From: Baekduia alba
Lineage (GTDB): Bacteria > Actinomycetota > Thermoleophilia > Solirubrobacterales > Solirubrobacteraceae
NCBI RefSeq assembly: GCF_028416635.1
Contig: NZ_CP114013.1
Location: forward strand, 496,001 to 560,000
Length of the DNA: 64,000 bases
Direction: 5' to 3'
This document shows positions 27,249-36,171 of the stretch, one piece after another. Numbering within the stretch: the first letter of the stretch is position 1; each line of letters starts with the position of its first letter. The notes below the pieces were generated by a model. The model searched no databases. It was not told the origin of the DNA and saw only the letters and a list, made by a program, of their open reading frames with translations. A program made the position numbers and the translations under genes.

Positions 27249-28568
27249 ATGTCGTTGAAGGTGGAAGGGCGCCGTTGGGTTGGCGCAGCAGTGGCCTTGG
27301 GCGTTGCCGCATCGGTGGCGGCCTGTGGCAGCAGCGACAGCGGGAGCACGGCGGCCGCGATCGGCGGCGCCGCGCACATCAACGGCGCGAAGGTCATCGA
27401 CCCCAACGCCATGAAGAACGCCAAGGGCACGATCACCTACTGCACGCCGAAGGACACGACCGGCGACCAGAAGGCGGGTGTCGCCGCGTTCAACGCGCAG
27501 TACGCCGGCCAGGGCCTGAAGGCCCGGCTGCTCGAGTTCCCCGCCGCCGCCGACGAGGCGCGCAACCAGTTCGTCCAGCGCGAGACGGCCAAGACGTCGC
27601 AGTGCGACATCATGGAGTCCGACGTCGTCTGGACCGCGGAGTTCGCCTCGCAGAAGTGGCTGTACGACCTGACCCCGTACCTCCAGCAGCGCCGGCACGA
27701 GTTCCTGAGCTCCACGCTCGAGCCCGTCCACTACGCGGGCAAGTACTGGGCGGTCCCGCGGGCGACCGACACCGGGCTGCTCTTCTACCGGACCGATCAG
27801 GTCAAGCAGGCCCCGGCCACCTGGCAGCAGCTCTACCAGGACGCGGGCACGACCAAGGGCATCACCTACCAGGGCGCCGCCTACGAGGGGCTGACCTGCG
27901 ACTTCCTCGAGCTCGCCTTCGCCGCCGGCGGCGACGTGCTCAGCGCCGACGGGTCCAAGTCCGTGATCGACTCGCCGCAGAACCTCGCGGCGCTCAAGCT
28001 CATGGTCGACGGCATCCACTCGGGCGCGGCCTCGAAGGCCGTCACGACCTACCAGGAAGAGGACGCGCGCCGCGCCTTCGAGGCCGGCAAGGCCACGTTC
28101 ATGCGCAACTGGCCGTACGCGTACGCCTTGGGCGAGCAGGCCCCGAAGGTCAAGGGCAAGTTCGCGGTCGCGCCGCTGCCCAGCTTCGCCGGCGCCGGCA
28201 AGGCCGGCATCCTCGGCGGCCACAACATGGTGATCTCGGCGTACTCCAAGAACCCGGGCGCGGCCCTGAAGCTCGTCGACTGGTTCACCAGCGCGCAGAC
28301 CGAGAAGCAGGACATGATCAAGTACGCCCGCGCGTCGGTGCTCTCGGCGACCTACGACGACGCCGCTGTGCAGAAGGCGGTGCCGTTCGCGGCGGCGCTG
28401 CGCGACGGGGTGGCGCAGGCCAAGTCCCGGCCGGTGTCGCCCGTCTACCCGCAGATCTCGGAGGCGATCTCCAAGAACGTCAACGCGGCGCTCTCGGGCT
28501 CGACGTCGCCCGAGCAGGCGCTCAAGACGGCCGACAAGCAGATCAGCTCGGCCCTGAGCACCTTCTAG
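27249..28568 (+). CDS. ABC sugar-importer substrate-binding lipoprotein (MalE-like)
   Basis: 439 residues with a lipoprotein signal and lipobox (SVAAC, lipidated Cys26), then a family 1 extracellular solute-binding fold (KGTITYCTPKD, later YWAVPRATDTGLLFYRTD). It should capture an alpha-glucoside outside the membrane and deliver it to the two permeases encoded directly after it. Preceded by an AGGAGTG ribosome site. Confidence 0.94.
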   Translation: MSLKVEGRRWVGAAVALGVAASVAACGSSDSGSTAAAIGGAAHINGAKVIDPNAMKNAKGTITYCTPKDTTGDQKAGVAAFNAQYAGQGLKARLLEFPAAADEARNQFVQRETAKTSQCDIMESDVVWTAEFASQKWLYDLTPYLQQRRHEFLSSTLEPVHYAGKYWAVPRATDTGLLFYRTDQVKQAPATWQQLYQDAGTTKGITYQGAAYEGLTCDFLELAFAAGGDVLSADGSKSVIDSPQNLAALKLMVDGIHSGAASKAVTTYQEEDARRAFEAGKATFMRNWPYAYALGEQAPKVKGKFAVAPLPSFAGAGKAGILGGHNMVISAYSKNPGAALKLVDWFTSAQTEKQDMIKYARASVLSATYDDAAVQKAVPFAAALRDGVAQAKSRPVSPVYPQISEAISKNVNAALSGSTSPEQALKTADKQISSALSTF

Positions 28569-28572
28569 TTCG

Positions 28573-29517
28573 ATGGAGTCCGCCACCGTCACGACGGTCC
28601 GGCCCATGTCGCGGCGGCGCTCCCGAGGTCTCTCGGAGCGCCGTCTCGCGACGCTGATGGTCTCGCCGTCGGTCGCGCTCATCGTCCTCGTCGCCGCGTA
28701 CCCGATCGGCTACGCGATCTGGATGTCGATGCACGAGTACAGCGTCCGCGTCGCCGGGCTCTCCCGGTGGGCGGGGCCCGTGGGCCTGGGCAACTACAAG
28801 GCGGCGCTGTCGGACTCCGCCTTCTGGGACGCGGTGAAGACGACGTTCGTCTTCACCGGCGCCTCGGTCGGGCTCGAGCTCGTGCTCGGCATGGTCATGG
28901 CGTTGACCATGCACATGGCCTTCCGCGGGCAAGGCGTGCTGCGGACGGTCATCCTCGTCCCGTGGGCCGTGCTCACCGTCGTCACGGCGATCATGTGGCA
29001 GACGATGTTCGACCCGCAGCTCGGGTTCGTGAACAACCTGCTGGGCGCCGTCGGCCTCACCAACGACACGGTGTGGCTCGGCACCGAGCCGCAGGCGCTG
29101 ATCGTGATGATCGTCGCCGACGTGTGGAAGACCGCGCCGTTCATGGCGCTGCTCATCCTCGCCGGGCTCCAGGTCATCCCCGACGACGTGTACGAGGCCG
29201 CCAGGGTCGACGGCGCCACCGCGTGGCAGCGGTTCACCCGCATCACGCTGCCGCTGCTGCGCCCCGCGATCCTCGTCGCGCTGATCTTCCGGACGCTCGA
29301 CGCGCTGCGACTCTTCGACCTGCCGTTCGTGCTGACCAAGGGCGCGCACGGGACCGAGACGCTGTCGCTGCTGTCCTACCAGACGTTCGCGCAGAACCGG
29401 ATCTACGGGCTCGGGTCGGCGCTGGCGGTGCTCACGTTCATCATCGTCATGAGCGTGTCGTTCCTGTACATCCGGATCGTCGGCGGGAACCTCCGCGGGC
29501 TGGAGGACGCGCGCTGA
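28573..29517 (+). CDS. ABC sugar-importer permease (MalF/UgpA-like)
   Basis: 314 residues with six membrane segments and the EAA-type motif (VYEAARVDGATAWQRFTRITLP), which contacts the ATPase. It starts four bases after the binding-protein stop, and its own stop overlaps the next start. Together with the 29517 product it forms the membrane channel. Confidence 0.94.
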   Translation: MESATVTTVRPMSRRRSRGLSERRLATLMVSPSVALIVLVAAYPIGYAIWMSMHEYSVRVAGLSRWAGPVGLGNYKAALSDSAFWDAVKTTFVFTGASVGLELVLGMVMALTMHMAFRGQGVLRTVILVPWAVLTVVTAIMWQTMFDPQLGFVNNLLGAVGLTNDTVWLGTEPQALIVMIVADVWKTAPFMALLILAGLQVIPDDVYEAARVDGATAWQRFTRITLPLLRPAILVALIFRTLDALRLFDLPFVLTKGAHGTETLSLLSYQTFAQNRIYGLGSALAVLTFIIVMSVSFLYIRIVGGNLRGLEDAR

Positions 29518-30365
29518 TGGACACCCGGCGGCAGCACACCCCGTGGTACGCGTGGACGGCCGTGGCGGCGATCGTCGTCTTCTGCCTGTTCCCGTTCTTC
29601 TGGCTCATCAACGTGTCGCTCAAGCGCGGGCCGGACCTGTCGAGCTCGTCGATCATCCCGCCGCACCCGACGCTCGGGAACTACCGGGCGATCTTCGACA
29701 ACCCCGACTTCACCCACGCGCTGGGCAACAGCATCATCGTGAGCCTCGTGACGACGGCGCTCGCGCTGAGCATCGGGTCGTTCTGCGCCTACGCGCTGGC
29801 GCGCCTGCGGTTCCGCGGCAAGGCCCTGCTGCTGGGCGGCCTGCTGTCGATCGCGACCTTCCCGGGGATCGCGATCGCCGCGCCGCTCTTCCGGCTCTGG
29901 ACGACGCCGCCGCTCGGGCTGCCCAAGTTGTATGACACGCTCCCGGGCCTGATCGTGCCGTACCTGACGTTCGCGCTCCCCCTGACGATCTACATCCTCA
30001 CGTCGTTCTTCAAGGAGATCCCGGTCGAGCTCGAGGAGGCCGCGATGACCGACGGCGCGACGCGCTTCATGGCGTTCCGCAAGGTCGTCCTGCCGCTCGC
30101 GGTGCCGGGGATGGCGACCGCGGCGATCCTGACCTTCATCTTCGCCTGGAACGAGTTCCTGCTGGCCACGACGCTGACCGCCTCCGACAAGGCCCGCACG
30201 GTGCCGGCGGCGATCGCGTTCTTCACGGGCTCCACCGAGTTCGAGCAGCCGCTCGGCTCGATCAGCGCGGCCTCGGTCGTGATCTCGGTGCCGCTGATCG
30301 TGCTCGTCCTGCTGTTCCAGCGGCGGATCGTGGCGGGCCTGACGGCGGGCGGCGTCAAGGGCTGA
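29517..30365 (+). CDS. ABC sugar-importer permease (MalG/UgpE-like)
   Basis: 282 residues, six membrane segments, EAA motif EEAAMTDGATRFMAFRKVVL followed by PLAVPG, and the family C-terminus. The ATG overlaps the MalF-like stop (TGATG). It completes the importer whose ATPase is encoded at 23087. Confidence 0.94.
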   Translation: MDTRRQHTPWYAWTAVAAIVVFCLFPFFWLINVSLKRGPDLSSSSIIPPHPTLGNYRAIFDNPDFTHALGNSIIVSLVTTALALSIGSFCAYALARLRFRGKALLLGGLLSIATFPGIAIAAPLFRLWTTPPLGLPKLYDTLPGLIVPYLTFALPLTIYILTSFFKEIPVELEEAAMTDGATRFMAFRKVVLPLAVPGMATAAILTFIFAWNEFLLATTLTASDKARTVPAAIAFFTGSTEFEQPLGSISAASVVISVPLIVLVLLFQRRIVAGLTAGGVKG

Positions 30366-30380
30366 GGGCGCCGCGCCGCC

Positions 30381-31379
30381 TCAGCGCGCGACGGTGACCA
30401 CGATCTTGCCGAAGTGCGTGTTGGACTCGAGGTGCTCGTGCGCCCGCACGATCTCCTCCAGGGGGAACTCGCGATCGACGACGGGGCGGAAGGCGCCGGT
30501 GCGCAGGCCCGAGGTGACGAAGGCCGTCGCGCGGCGCATCCGCTTGGGGTCGCGGGTGATCTCGTGCACCGTGAAGGTGCGCAGGCTCAGCGCGGGCATG
30601 CCCAGGTCGAAGCCCGGATAGGGCGTCGGCTCGCCGCTCTGCGCGCCCCACAGCACCAGCGTGCCGCCGGCGGCCACGGCGCCGGCGAGCGCCACCACGC
30701 CGGACCCCGCGACCGCGTCGAAGACGTGCTCGGCGCCGCGGCCGTCGGTCAGGGCCAGCACACGGGCCGCGACGTCCTCCTCGTCGGAGACGATCACCGC
30801 GGCCGCGCCCTCCTGCAGCAGCCGCTCCCGCTTGGCGCGCGTGCGCGTGACGGCGATCGGCGTGGCGCCCACGCGGTTGGCGGTGTGGATCGCGGCCAGG
30901 CCGACGCTGCTGGAGGCGGCGTTGACGACCACCGTGTCGCCCGCGCGCGTCGCGCCCACCTCGACCATCGCGCCGTAGGCCGTGAGGTAGGGCATCCAGA
31001 CCGCCGCGCCGGACACCGCGTCGACCCCGTCCGGACGGGGCACGAGCGCGGTCGCCGGCACGATCGCCCGCTCGGCGTAGACGCCGTAGTCGTTCTGCGA
31101 GAACGCCGGCACGACGCTGACCGCCTGCCCCTCCTCGAACCCGGCCACCCCCGGGCCAAGGGCCTCGATCACGCCGGCGGCCTCGGCGCCGAGCCGGGAG
31201 GGGAACTGCGCGACGGGCTCGATGTACTGGCCGCGCCGGAAGATCGCCTCGGCCCGATTGACCCCGATCGCCTCCACGCGGATCCGGACCTCGCCCGGAC
31301 CCGGATCGCCGCTCTCCAGGTCCTCCAGACGCAACACCTCGGGGCCGCCGATCTCGTGGAACCGCACCGTCTTCGTCAT
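30381..31379 (-). CDS. Zinc-independent alcohol dehydrogenase / NADPH:quinone oxidoreductase
   Basis: 332 residues in the quinone oxidoreductase branch of the MDR superfamily: IGVNRAEAIFRRGQY, LGAEAAGVIEALG, then an NADPH-binding stretch with SSSVGLAAIHTA, and no structural zinc cysteines. It probably reduces quinones or enones. The ATG (MTKTVRF) is preferred over a GTG nine bases upstream. It is divergent from the ArsR gene, which likely controls it through the shared operator. Confidence 0.93.
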   Translation of the reverse strand: MTKTVRFHEIGGPEVLRLEDLESGDPGPGEVRIRVEAIGVNRAEAIFRRGQYIEPVAQFPSRLGAEAAGVIEALGPGVAGFEEGQAVSVVPAFSQNDYGVYAERAIVPATALVPRPDGVDAVSGAAVWMPYLTAYGAMVEVGATRAGDTVVVNAASSSVGLAAIHTANRVGATPIAVTRTRAKRERLLQEGAAAVIVSDEEDVAARVLALTDGRGAEHVFDAVAGSGVVALAGAVAAGGTLVLWGAQSGEPTPYPGFDLGMPALSLRTFTVHEITRDPKRMRRATAFVTSGLRTGAFRPVVDREFPLEEIVRAHEHLESNTHFGKIVVTVAR

Positions 31380-31399
31380 GGCGGGCACTGAAGCACAGA

Positions 31400-31438
31400 A
31401 GTACGATCGCTGTCAAACTTTGATAGATGTCGTACTAT
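31400..31438. promoter_or_regulatory. Operator/promoter between the quinone oxidoreductase and ArsR genes
   Basis: Nested inverted repeats: AGTACGA (31400-31406) with TCGTACT (31430-31436), and inside them CTGTCAAACTTTGATAG, nearly a palindrome. TGTCAA (31411-31416) and TACTAT (31433-31438) with 16 bases between make a promoter pointing to the ArsR gene. Repressor binding would cover both divergent promoters. Confidence 0.6.
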
Positions 31439-31445
31439 GGGCGGC

Positions 31446-31763
31446 ATGGGACGTGTGCCGCCGCACCCAGACGTGTCGGAGCTCGACCTGCAGCGGGTGC
31501 TGGAGGCGCTCGTCGATCCGGTGCGCCGCAGCATCGTCACCCAGCTCGCCGCGATCGACGAGGACGTCAAGTGCGGGGGCTTCGACATGCCGGTCAGCAA
31601 GTCGACCGCCACCCACCACTTCAAGGTGCTGCGCGAAGCGGGCCTGATCCGCCAGTACTACGTCGGGACCTCGCGGATGAACGCGCTGCGCCGCGCCGAC
31701 ATGGACGCGGCGTTCCCCGGCCTGCTCGACGCGCTGACCGCGCGCCCGGCCGTGCTGGCGTAG
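31446..31763 (+). CDS. ArsR-family winged-helix regulator
   Basis: 105 residues with an ArsR-type winged helix: LVDPVRRSIVTQL, KSTATHHFKVLREAGLI and the wing region. The second of two in-frame ATGs (31446) is chosen because it falls about seven bases after the predicted -10, giving a leaderless message; 31437 is the alternative. Metal-sensing cysteines are not arranged as in classic ArsR, so it probably senses an organic or redox signal for the adjacent oxidoreductase. Confidence 0.9.
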   Translation: MGRVPPHPDVSELDLQRVLEALVDPVRRSIVTQLAAIDEDVKCGGFDMPVSKSTATHHFKVLREAGLIRQYYVGTSRMNALRRADMDAAFPGLLDALTARPAVLA

Positions 31764-31776
31764 CGGGCCGCCCCGG

Positions 31777-32056
31777 TCAGCCCTCGGTCGTCGGGGCCGC
31801 GGCGTACTCCGCGTCGGTCACGTGGTCGCCCCAGTCGGCGGCGGGGTGCTCGTCGTCGACCTCGTTGAGCGCGATGTGCGCCATGAGCCGGTTGGGCGCC
31901 GCGCTACGCCGTGCGGGCGCCGGGCGTGAAGTGCACCAGGTTGGCCTGCGCGCGGGCGGGCGCGGCGGGCGTCGCCACCGCGTCGATGTCGACGTCGCCC
32001 GTGAACCAGTCCGCCGGGCCCTTGGCCGTGTCGACGCCGCTTCGCGTGATCTCCAT
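31777..32056 (-). pseudogene. Cupin gene with internal deletion
   Basis: The start (MEITRSGVDTAKGPADWFTG) and the end (NRLMAHIALNEV, later VTDAEYAAAP) of a cupin of the carboxymuconolactone-decarboxylase-associated type are well preserved. The metal-binding middle of about 60 residues is missing, and the junction after HFTPGARTA introduces a stop and a frame change. Inactive as a cupin. Confidence 0.75.
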
Positions 32057-32069
32057 GGCGATGATCCTC

Positions 32070-32186
32070 TCCTAGGGCGGCGGGCGGCGGGCGGCGGGCG
32101 GCGGGCGCGAGCGTCGGGGCCACCCAGCCGCCGTCGGCGAGCTTGCTGACCGAGACGCCGGTGCGTCCGAGCGGTCGGTGCTCCAT
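32070..32186 (-). pseudogene. Aldo/keto reductase, N-terminal fragment only
   Basis: MEHRPLGRTGVSVSKL is the typical first strand of an aldo/keto reductase, with a good ribosome site (AAGGAGC). After about 25 residues the sequence runs into a 7-base tandem repeat (32075-32108), and the remaining ~300 residues are absent. Deletion probably occurred through the repeat. Confidence 0.75.
32075..32108. repeat. GGCGGGC 7-base tandem repeat
   Basis: Four to five copies of a seven-base GC-only unit between the aldo/keto reductase fragment and the cupin pseudogene. Such slippage-prone tracts are likely deletion endpoints. Confidence 0.8.
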
Positions 32187-32247
32187 GGGGTGCTCCTTGT
32201 CGGTCGGACCGACGGTACGACGGCGCGGGCGCGCGTGGGAGGCCCTG

Positions 32248-33171
32248 TCAGGACCCCTGCGCCAGCACCGCGCCGTCCAGCGCGCCGACGCCCGCCGCGA
32301 CGACCTCCGCGAGCGCGTCGGGCAGGTGGCGGTCGCGGTGCACGTAGCGGCAGATCGAGCGGGGGGAGACGAGGCCGTCGAGGGCGACGGGCACGAGCGC
32401 GTCGTCCCATGGCCCGATGGCGCTGGCCGGCACGATGGCGGTTCCGGCACCGGCCCGGACCGCGCCGAGGGCGGCCGGGACGCTGGAGGCGCGCGACGCC
32501 CACGCCGGCGCGACCCCGCGGGCCCGCAGCTCGCGGTCGATGCGCCGCAGCTCGCCGGGGTCGCCGCAGGCGATGAGCGGCTGGCGCTCGAGCAGCTCGG
32601 ACGGCGGCCGCTGCCCGTCGAGGTGGGCCAGGGGAGAGGCGGCGGGCACGGCCAGCACGTAGGGGTCGCTCCCGATGCGGCGCACCCAGAGGCGATCGGC
32701 GTCCGGCGGGACGCCGCCCAGCGCGACGTCGAGCTCGCCGCGCGCGACGGCGCGCGACAGCTCCGCGTCGCCGGCCAGCTCGACGACCTGGACCTGCGCG
32801 TCGCGCGCCGCGAGCAGCATCGGCGCCAGGACGCGCCCGCCCAGGTCGGCCAGGACCCCGACGCGCAGGTCGCGCCCCGTCAGCACCGCGAGGTCCGCGC
32901 GCGCGGCGGCGAAGCCGTCGAGCAGCCGCTCGGCGTGGCGCAGCATCAGCGTCCCGGCGGGCGTCAGCCCGACCTGGCAGGACCCGGACTTCCGGACGAC
33001 CAGAGCGGTGCCGACCAGCTTCTCGAGCCGGCGCACGAGCTGGGAGATCGCGGGCTGGGAGTAGCCGAGCGCCTCGGCGGCGACGCGGAACGACCGGTGC
33101 CGGGCGACGGCGGCATAGGCCGCGAGGTGCCGCTGTTCGACGCCGATCCAGGAAGGGGCTGCTGCGCTCAT
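32248..33171 (-). CDS. LysR-family transcriptional regulator 1
   Basis: 307 residues. The N-terminal helix-turn-helix (HRSFRVAAEALGYSQPAISQ, about 28-47) and the substrate-binding domain (LRVGVLADLGG) are both complete. The first of three LysR genes lying head to tail on this strand. The divergent target gene expected for a LysR is not obvious; the aldo/keto reductase fragment immediately downstream may be the remains of a regulated gene. Confidence 0.92.
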   Translation of the reverse strand: MSAAAPSWIGVEQRHLAAYAAVARHRSFRVAAEALGYSQPAISQLVRRLEKLVGTALVVRKSGSCQVGLTPAGTLMLRHAERLLDGFAAARADLAVLTGRDLRVGVLADLGGRVLAPMLLAARDAQVQVVELAGDAELSRAVARGELDVALGGVPPDADRLWVRRIGSDPYVLAVPAASPLAHLDGQRPPSELLERQPLIACGDPGELRRIDRELRARGVAPAWASRASSVPAALGAVRAGAGTAIVPASAIGPWDDALVPVALDGLVSPRSICRYVHRDRHLPDALAEVVAAGVGALDGAVLAQGS

Positions 33172-33260
33172 CGTGACGCTCCGGGGTGGGACGGGAGTGG
33201 TTGGTCACCCGTTCCATCCGGCGAACGCCCCGGAGCGCCCCTATGAGTTCATCGCGCGTG

Positions 33261-34250
33261 TCAGATCGCGTCGTCGCCGGGCGGCGGCGTCATCGCGCCG
33301 GCCAGCTCGTGGCAGACCGTCCTCGCCACGACGCGGAAGGTGCTGGCCCCCGGCGAGAGCTCCTCGTCGGCCCGCCAGGCGAGCGCGACGATCCGCGCGG
33401 GCACGCCCTCCAGCGGCACCAGCGCGGTGCCCGGGTGCGCCGCGTCGACCGCCAGGTACGGCGCCAGGGCCGCGCCCGTGCCGGCCGCGACGAGCGTCTG
33501 GACCGACTCGTTGTGGTCGGAGGAGAAGACGATCTCGGGCACGACGCCCAGCCCGGCCAGCCAGTCGAGGGCCGCCTGCTGCCCGCGCCAGGCGCCGTAG
33601 GTCACCAGCGGCAGGCCGTCGAGGTCGGCGGCGGTCGCCGGCGCCACCCGGGCCGCGAGCGCGTGATCGGCCGGCACCAGGAGCAGCAACGGGTCCTCGA
33701 GCAGCTCGTAGCAGGCGAACGGCCCGTCGGCGAGCGGCAGCTCGCAGAACGCGAGATCGAGATCGCCGGCCGCCAGCTCGCCGAGCAGCTCGGCGTCGGT
33801 CGTGCGCTCGGACGGCAGCACCTGGATGTCCGGGCACTGCTCGGCGAAGCGCACCAGCACCTGCGGGAGGACGCGGCTCGCGACGCTGGGCAGGACGCCC
33901 ACGCGCAGCTGGCCGGTCGTGCCCGCCGACAGCGCGGCGAGCTCGGCGCCGGCCTCCTGATAGCGCGCGAGGATCTCGTCGACGTGCTCGAGCAGCAGGC
34001 GGCCGGCCGGCGTCAGCGTCACCGGCGCGCTTCCGCGCGAGCGCTCGATCAGCCGTGCGTCGACCAGCCGCTCCAGCTGCACGATCTGCTGGCTGACCGC
34101 CGACTGGACGTAGCCGAGGCTGTCGGCGGCCTCACGGAACGACCCTTCGCGCGCGATCGCGGCCAGCGCCTGGAGATGGCGGACCTCGACGCTGAGCCAC
34201 GCGTCGCGGGTGACGCCGGGTGGCGCGCCGCCGGGCGTCGGAGCGCTCAC
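33261..34250 (-). CDS. LysR-family transcriptional regulator 2
   Basis: 329 residues with an intact helix-turn-helix (EGSFREAADSLGYVQSAVSQ) and effector domain. It starts with GTG overlapping the stop of LysR 3 (GTGA), so the two are co-translated, an unusual arrangement for LysR proteins, which may form heteromers or be recent duplicates. The proteins clearly differ in their effector domains. Confidence 0.92.
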   Translation of the reverse strand: MSAPTPGGAPPGVTRDAWLSVEVRHLQALAAIAREGSFREAADSLGYVQSAVSQQIVQLERLVDARLIERSRGSAPVTLTPAGRLLLEHVDEILARYQEAGAELAALSAGTTGQLRVGVLPSVASRVLPQVLVRFAEQCPDIQVLPSERTTDAELLGELAAGDLDLAFCELPLADGPFACYELLEDPLLLLVPADHALAARVAPATAADLDGLPLVTYGAWRGQQAALDWLAGLGVVPEIVFSSDHNESVQTLVAAGTGAALAPYLAVDAAHPGTALVPLEGVPARIVALAWRADEELSPGASTFRVVARTVCHELAGAMTPPPGDDAI

Positions 34251-35167
34251 CGCGGCGTCTCCGCGGACGTGCGGACCGCCGCGCACAGCGCCTCGCGAAA
34301 CGCGCGGAGCGCCGGGACGCGGCGCCGGTCGCGGTGCCAGTAGACCGCCACGCGGCGCGGCGGCAGCAGGTCGCCGAGCCCGACCACGACGACGCCGGCG
34401 CGGTGCTCGTCGACCGCGGTCCGCGGCACGAGCGCGCTGCCGAGGCCGGCGGCGACGAGCGGCAGCAGCCCGGTCGCCAGCCGCGACCGCATCGTGATGC
34501 GCGGCCGCACGCCGGCGGCCCGCAGCTGGTCCTCGACGAGCGGGAGCATCGGCCACCCGACGTCGGCGACCAGGGCGACGTCACGCAGCTCGTCGAGGCT
34601 GTCGAGCTCGCGCTGCTCGGCCAGCGGCGAGTCGGGCGCGACGACCAGCACGATGGGGTCGCGCAGGACCTCGGCCGACGCGAACGGCCCGTCGGGGAGC
34701 GGGAGGTCGTCGAGCGCCGCGTCGAGCTCGCCGCGCCGGACCGCGTCCGCGCGGGCCTCCGGCGATCGATCATTGTCGCGGACGGTGAGCGCGACGTCCG
34801 GCGCTCGCGCGGCCAGCAGCGCGATCGCGCGCGGGATGGCGTCCATGACCGCGCGGTCGTGGATGCCGACGCGCAGCGCGCCCGCCTCGCCGCGCAGGTC
34901 GGCCCCGGCGGCGTCGAGCTGGGCCAGGATCCCACGCGCGTGGCGCGCGACGAGCGCGCCGACCTCGGTCAGCTCCAGCCCCTGGCCCGGTGTCCGCACG
35001 ACGACGGGCGCGCCGAGCGCGCGCTCGAGCTGGGTGACCTGCTGGCTGACGGCCGAGAGCGCGTAGCCGAGGCGCTCCGCCGCGACCTTGAACGAGCCCT
35101 CCTGCGCGACCGCGGCCAGCGTCGCGAGGTGCCGAGGCTCGACGCCGCCCAATGCAGGCGGCGCCAT
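34247..35167 (-). CDS. LysR-family transcriptional regulator 3
   Basis: 306 residues, helix-turn-helix EGSFKVAAERLGYALSAVSQ and a complete effector domain ending in a Arg-rich tail. The start at MAPPALGG is chosen, because the 30 codons before it look noncoding. It leads the two-gene LysR operon and faces the small ORF at 35244 and the secretion locus. Confidence 0.92.
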   Translation of the reverse strand: MAPPALGGVEPRHLATLAAVAQEGSFKVAAERLGYALSAVSQQVTQLERALGAPVVVRTPGQGLELTEVGALVARHARGILAQLDAAGADLRGEAGALRVGIHDRAVMDAIPRAIALLAARAPDVALTVRDNDRSPEARADAVRRGELDAALDDLPLPDGPFASAEVLRDPIVLVVAPDSPLAEQRELDSLDELRDVALVADVGWPMLPLVEDQLRAAGVRPRITMRSRLATGLLPLVAAGLGSALVPRTAVDEHRAGVVVVGLGDLLPPRRVAVYWHRDRRRVPALRAFREALCAAVRTSAETPR

Positions 35168-35243
35168 CACGCTGGCTCCCTGCGCGGCCAAGCGAACGAC
35201 ATCGCACCATGGTACTGGGCGTCGTCCGCACTCCACTGGTGCA

Positions 35244-35546
35244 ATGCCGATCGGCAATCAGGACCTCCACGAACCGGCGTTGCCGGCGCGGGCCGACGGC
35301 GCCAGCATCTCGCGCGTGATCCCCGAGCAGGCCTCGCCGCCGCCTCCGTCCTCGCCGTCCCCGCCGCCGCGGCTGGTGGTGCATGACGACCTCGTCGCCG
35401 TGTGGCGCGTGGCCTGCGCTGCGCACGCGGTCGCGTGGCGCAACTGGCTGACGGGCGCCGGCTCGGCCGTGGCCGTGCTCGCCGCGCTGAACCGCGAGGA
35501 GTCCGCGGCGCGCGCGCTCGCGAGCTTCCATCAGGCCGGGGTCTGA
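35244..35546 (+). CDS. Small hypothetical protein
   Basis: 100 residues. A Pro/Ser-rich first half is followed by a helical second half (VVHDDLVAVWRVACAAHAVAW, then NREESAARALASFHQAGV), which looks like real coding sequence. No signal peptide, no family recognised. It lies just upstream of the second small secreted protein and its promoter. No clear ribosome site, so the start is uncertain. Confidence 0.5.
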   Translation: MPIGNQDLHEPALPARADGASISRVIPEQASPPPPSSPSPPPRLVVHDDLVAVWRVACAAHAVAWRNWLTGAGSAVAVLAALNREESAARALASFHQAGV

Positions 35547-35563
35547 GCGCGGACCGAGAACGA

Positions 35564-35593
35564 GGGGGGCGGACCGCGGGGCTCGGGCGATGG
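35564..35593 (+). promoter_or_regulatory. Shared promoter-like element, copy 2
   Basis: GGGGGGCGGA (35564-35573), 15 bases, GATGG (35589-35593), 33 bases before the secreted-protein start. Beyond the two blocks, the following GAAGAGGTG is also shared with copy 3 at 39360. Confidence 0.55.
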
Positions 35594-35625
35594 AAGAGGT
35601 GGAAACCAACCCCCAAGGAGATTTC

Positions 35626-36099
35626 ATGATCGCCACCTCCCTCCGCTCCACCCCCGCAGCCGCCGCGACCGCCGCGGTCGCCGTCGTGGGCGCCGTCGCG
35701 GCGCTCGCGTGCTCGTCGACCGCCCACGCGACGGTCAGCGACGCGCCGTGCGACACCTCGGTCCAGCTCGCGAAGACGGAGCTGCACGGCAAGGTCAACG
35801 GCAAGGACACGCTGCTCGCCAAGGTGTACGTCTTCGACGAGGGCAAGAACCTCTGCGCCGTGACGACCTCGGTCGACACGGAGGTGGACGGCGTCAAGAA
35901 GTTCATGCAGATCTCGCTCACAGTCGGCGGCAAGACGGAGACCGACAAGGGCCGCTTCGGCTTCTACGCGGGCCGCATCCGCCTCCCCGACGCCGGCGCC
36001 TGCTTCTCGGCGGAAGGGAAGGTGACGCTCGACTCGGGTGTGAGCGACGACAACTACGCCAGCTGCGCTATCACTCGCAAGAAGCCGATGCCGCGGTAG
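35626..36099 (+). CDS. Small secreted protein, paralogue of the protein at 8454
   Basis: 157 residues with a Sec signal peptide (hydrophobic helix to about residue 33, cleavage near STAHA). The mature part begins TVSDAPC and keeps the VFDEGKNLCAVTTSV block, the KKFMQISL strand and cysteines matching the 8454 protein. Strong ribosome site in CCCCAAGGAG, also shared. It sits immediately before the sigma factor gene and the secretion operon and has the same promoter element, so it is likely a member of that regulon. Function unknown. Confidence 0.87.
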   Translation: MIATSLRSTPAAAATAAVAVVGAVAALACSSTAHATVSDAPCDTSVQLAKTELHGKVNGKDTLLAKVYVFDEGKNLCAVTTSVDTEVDGVKKFMQISLTVGGKTETDKGRFGFYAGRIRLPDAGACFSAEGKVTLDSGVSDDNYASCAITRKKPMPR

Positions 36100-36171
36100 C
36101 GCGCAAAACCGCGGTCGCTGGAGGTCGCGTTCACGCATCCGGATCACGGGTGACCCGGGTGCCGCCAAGAT

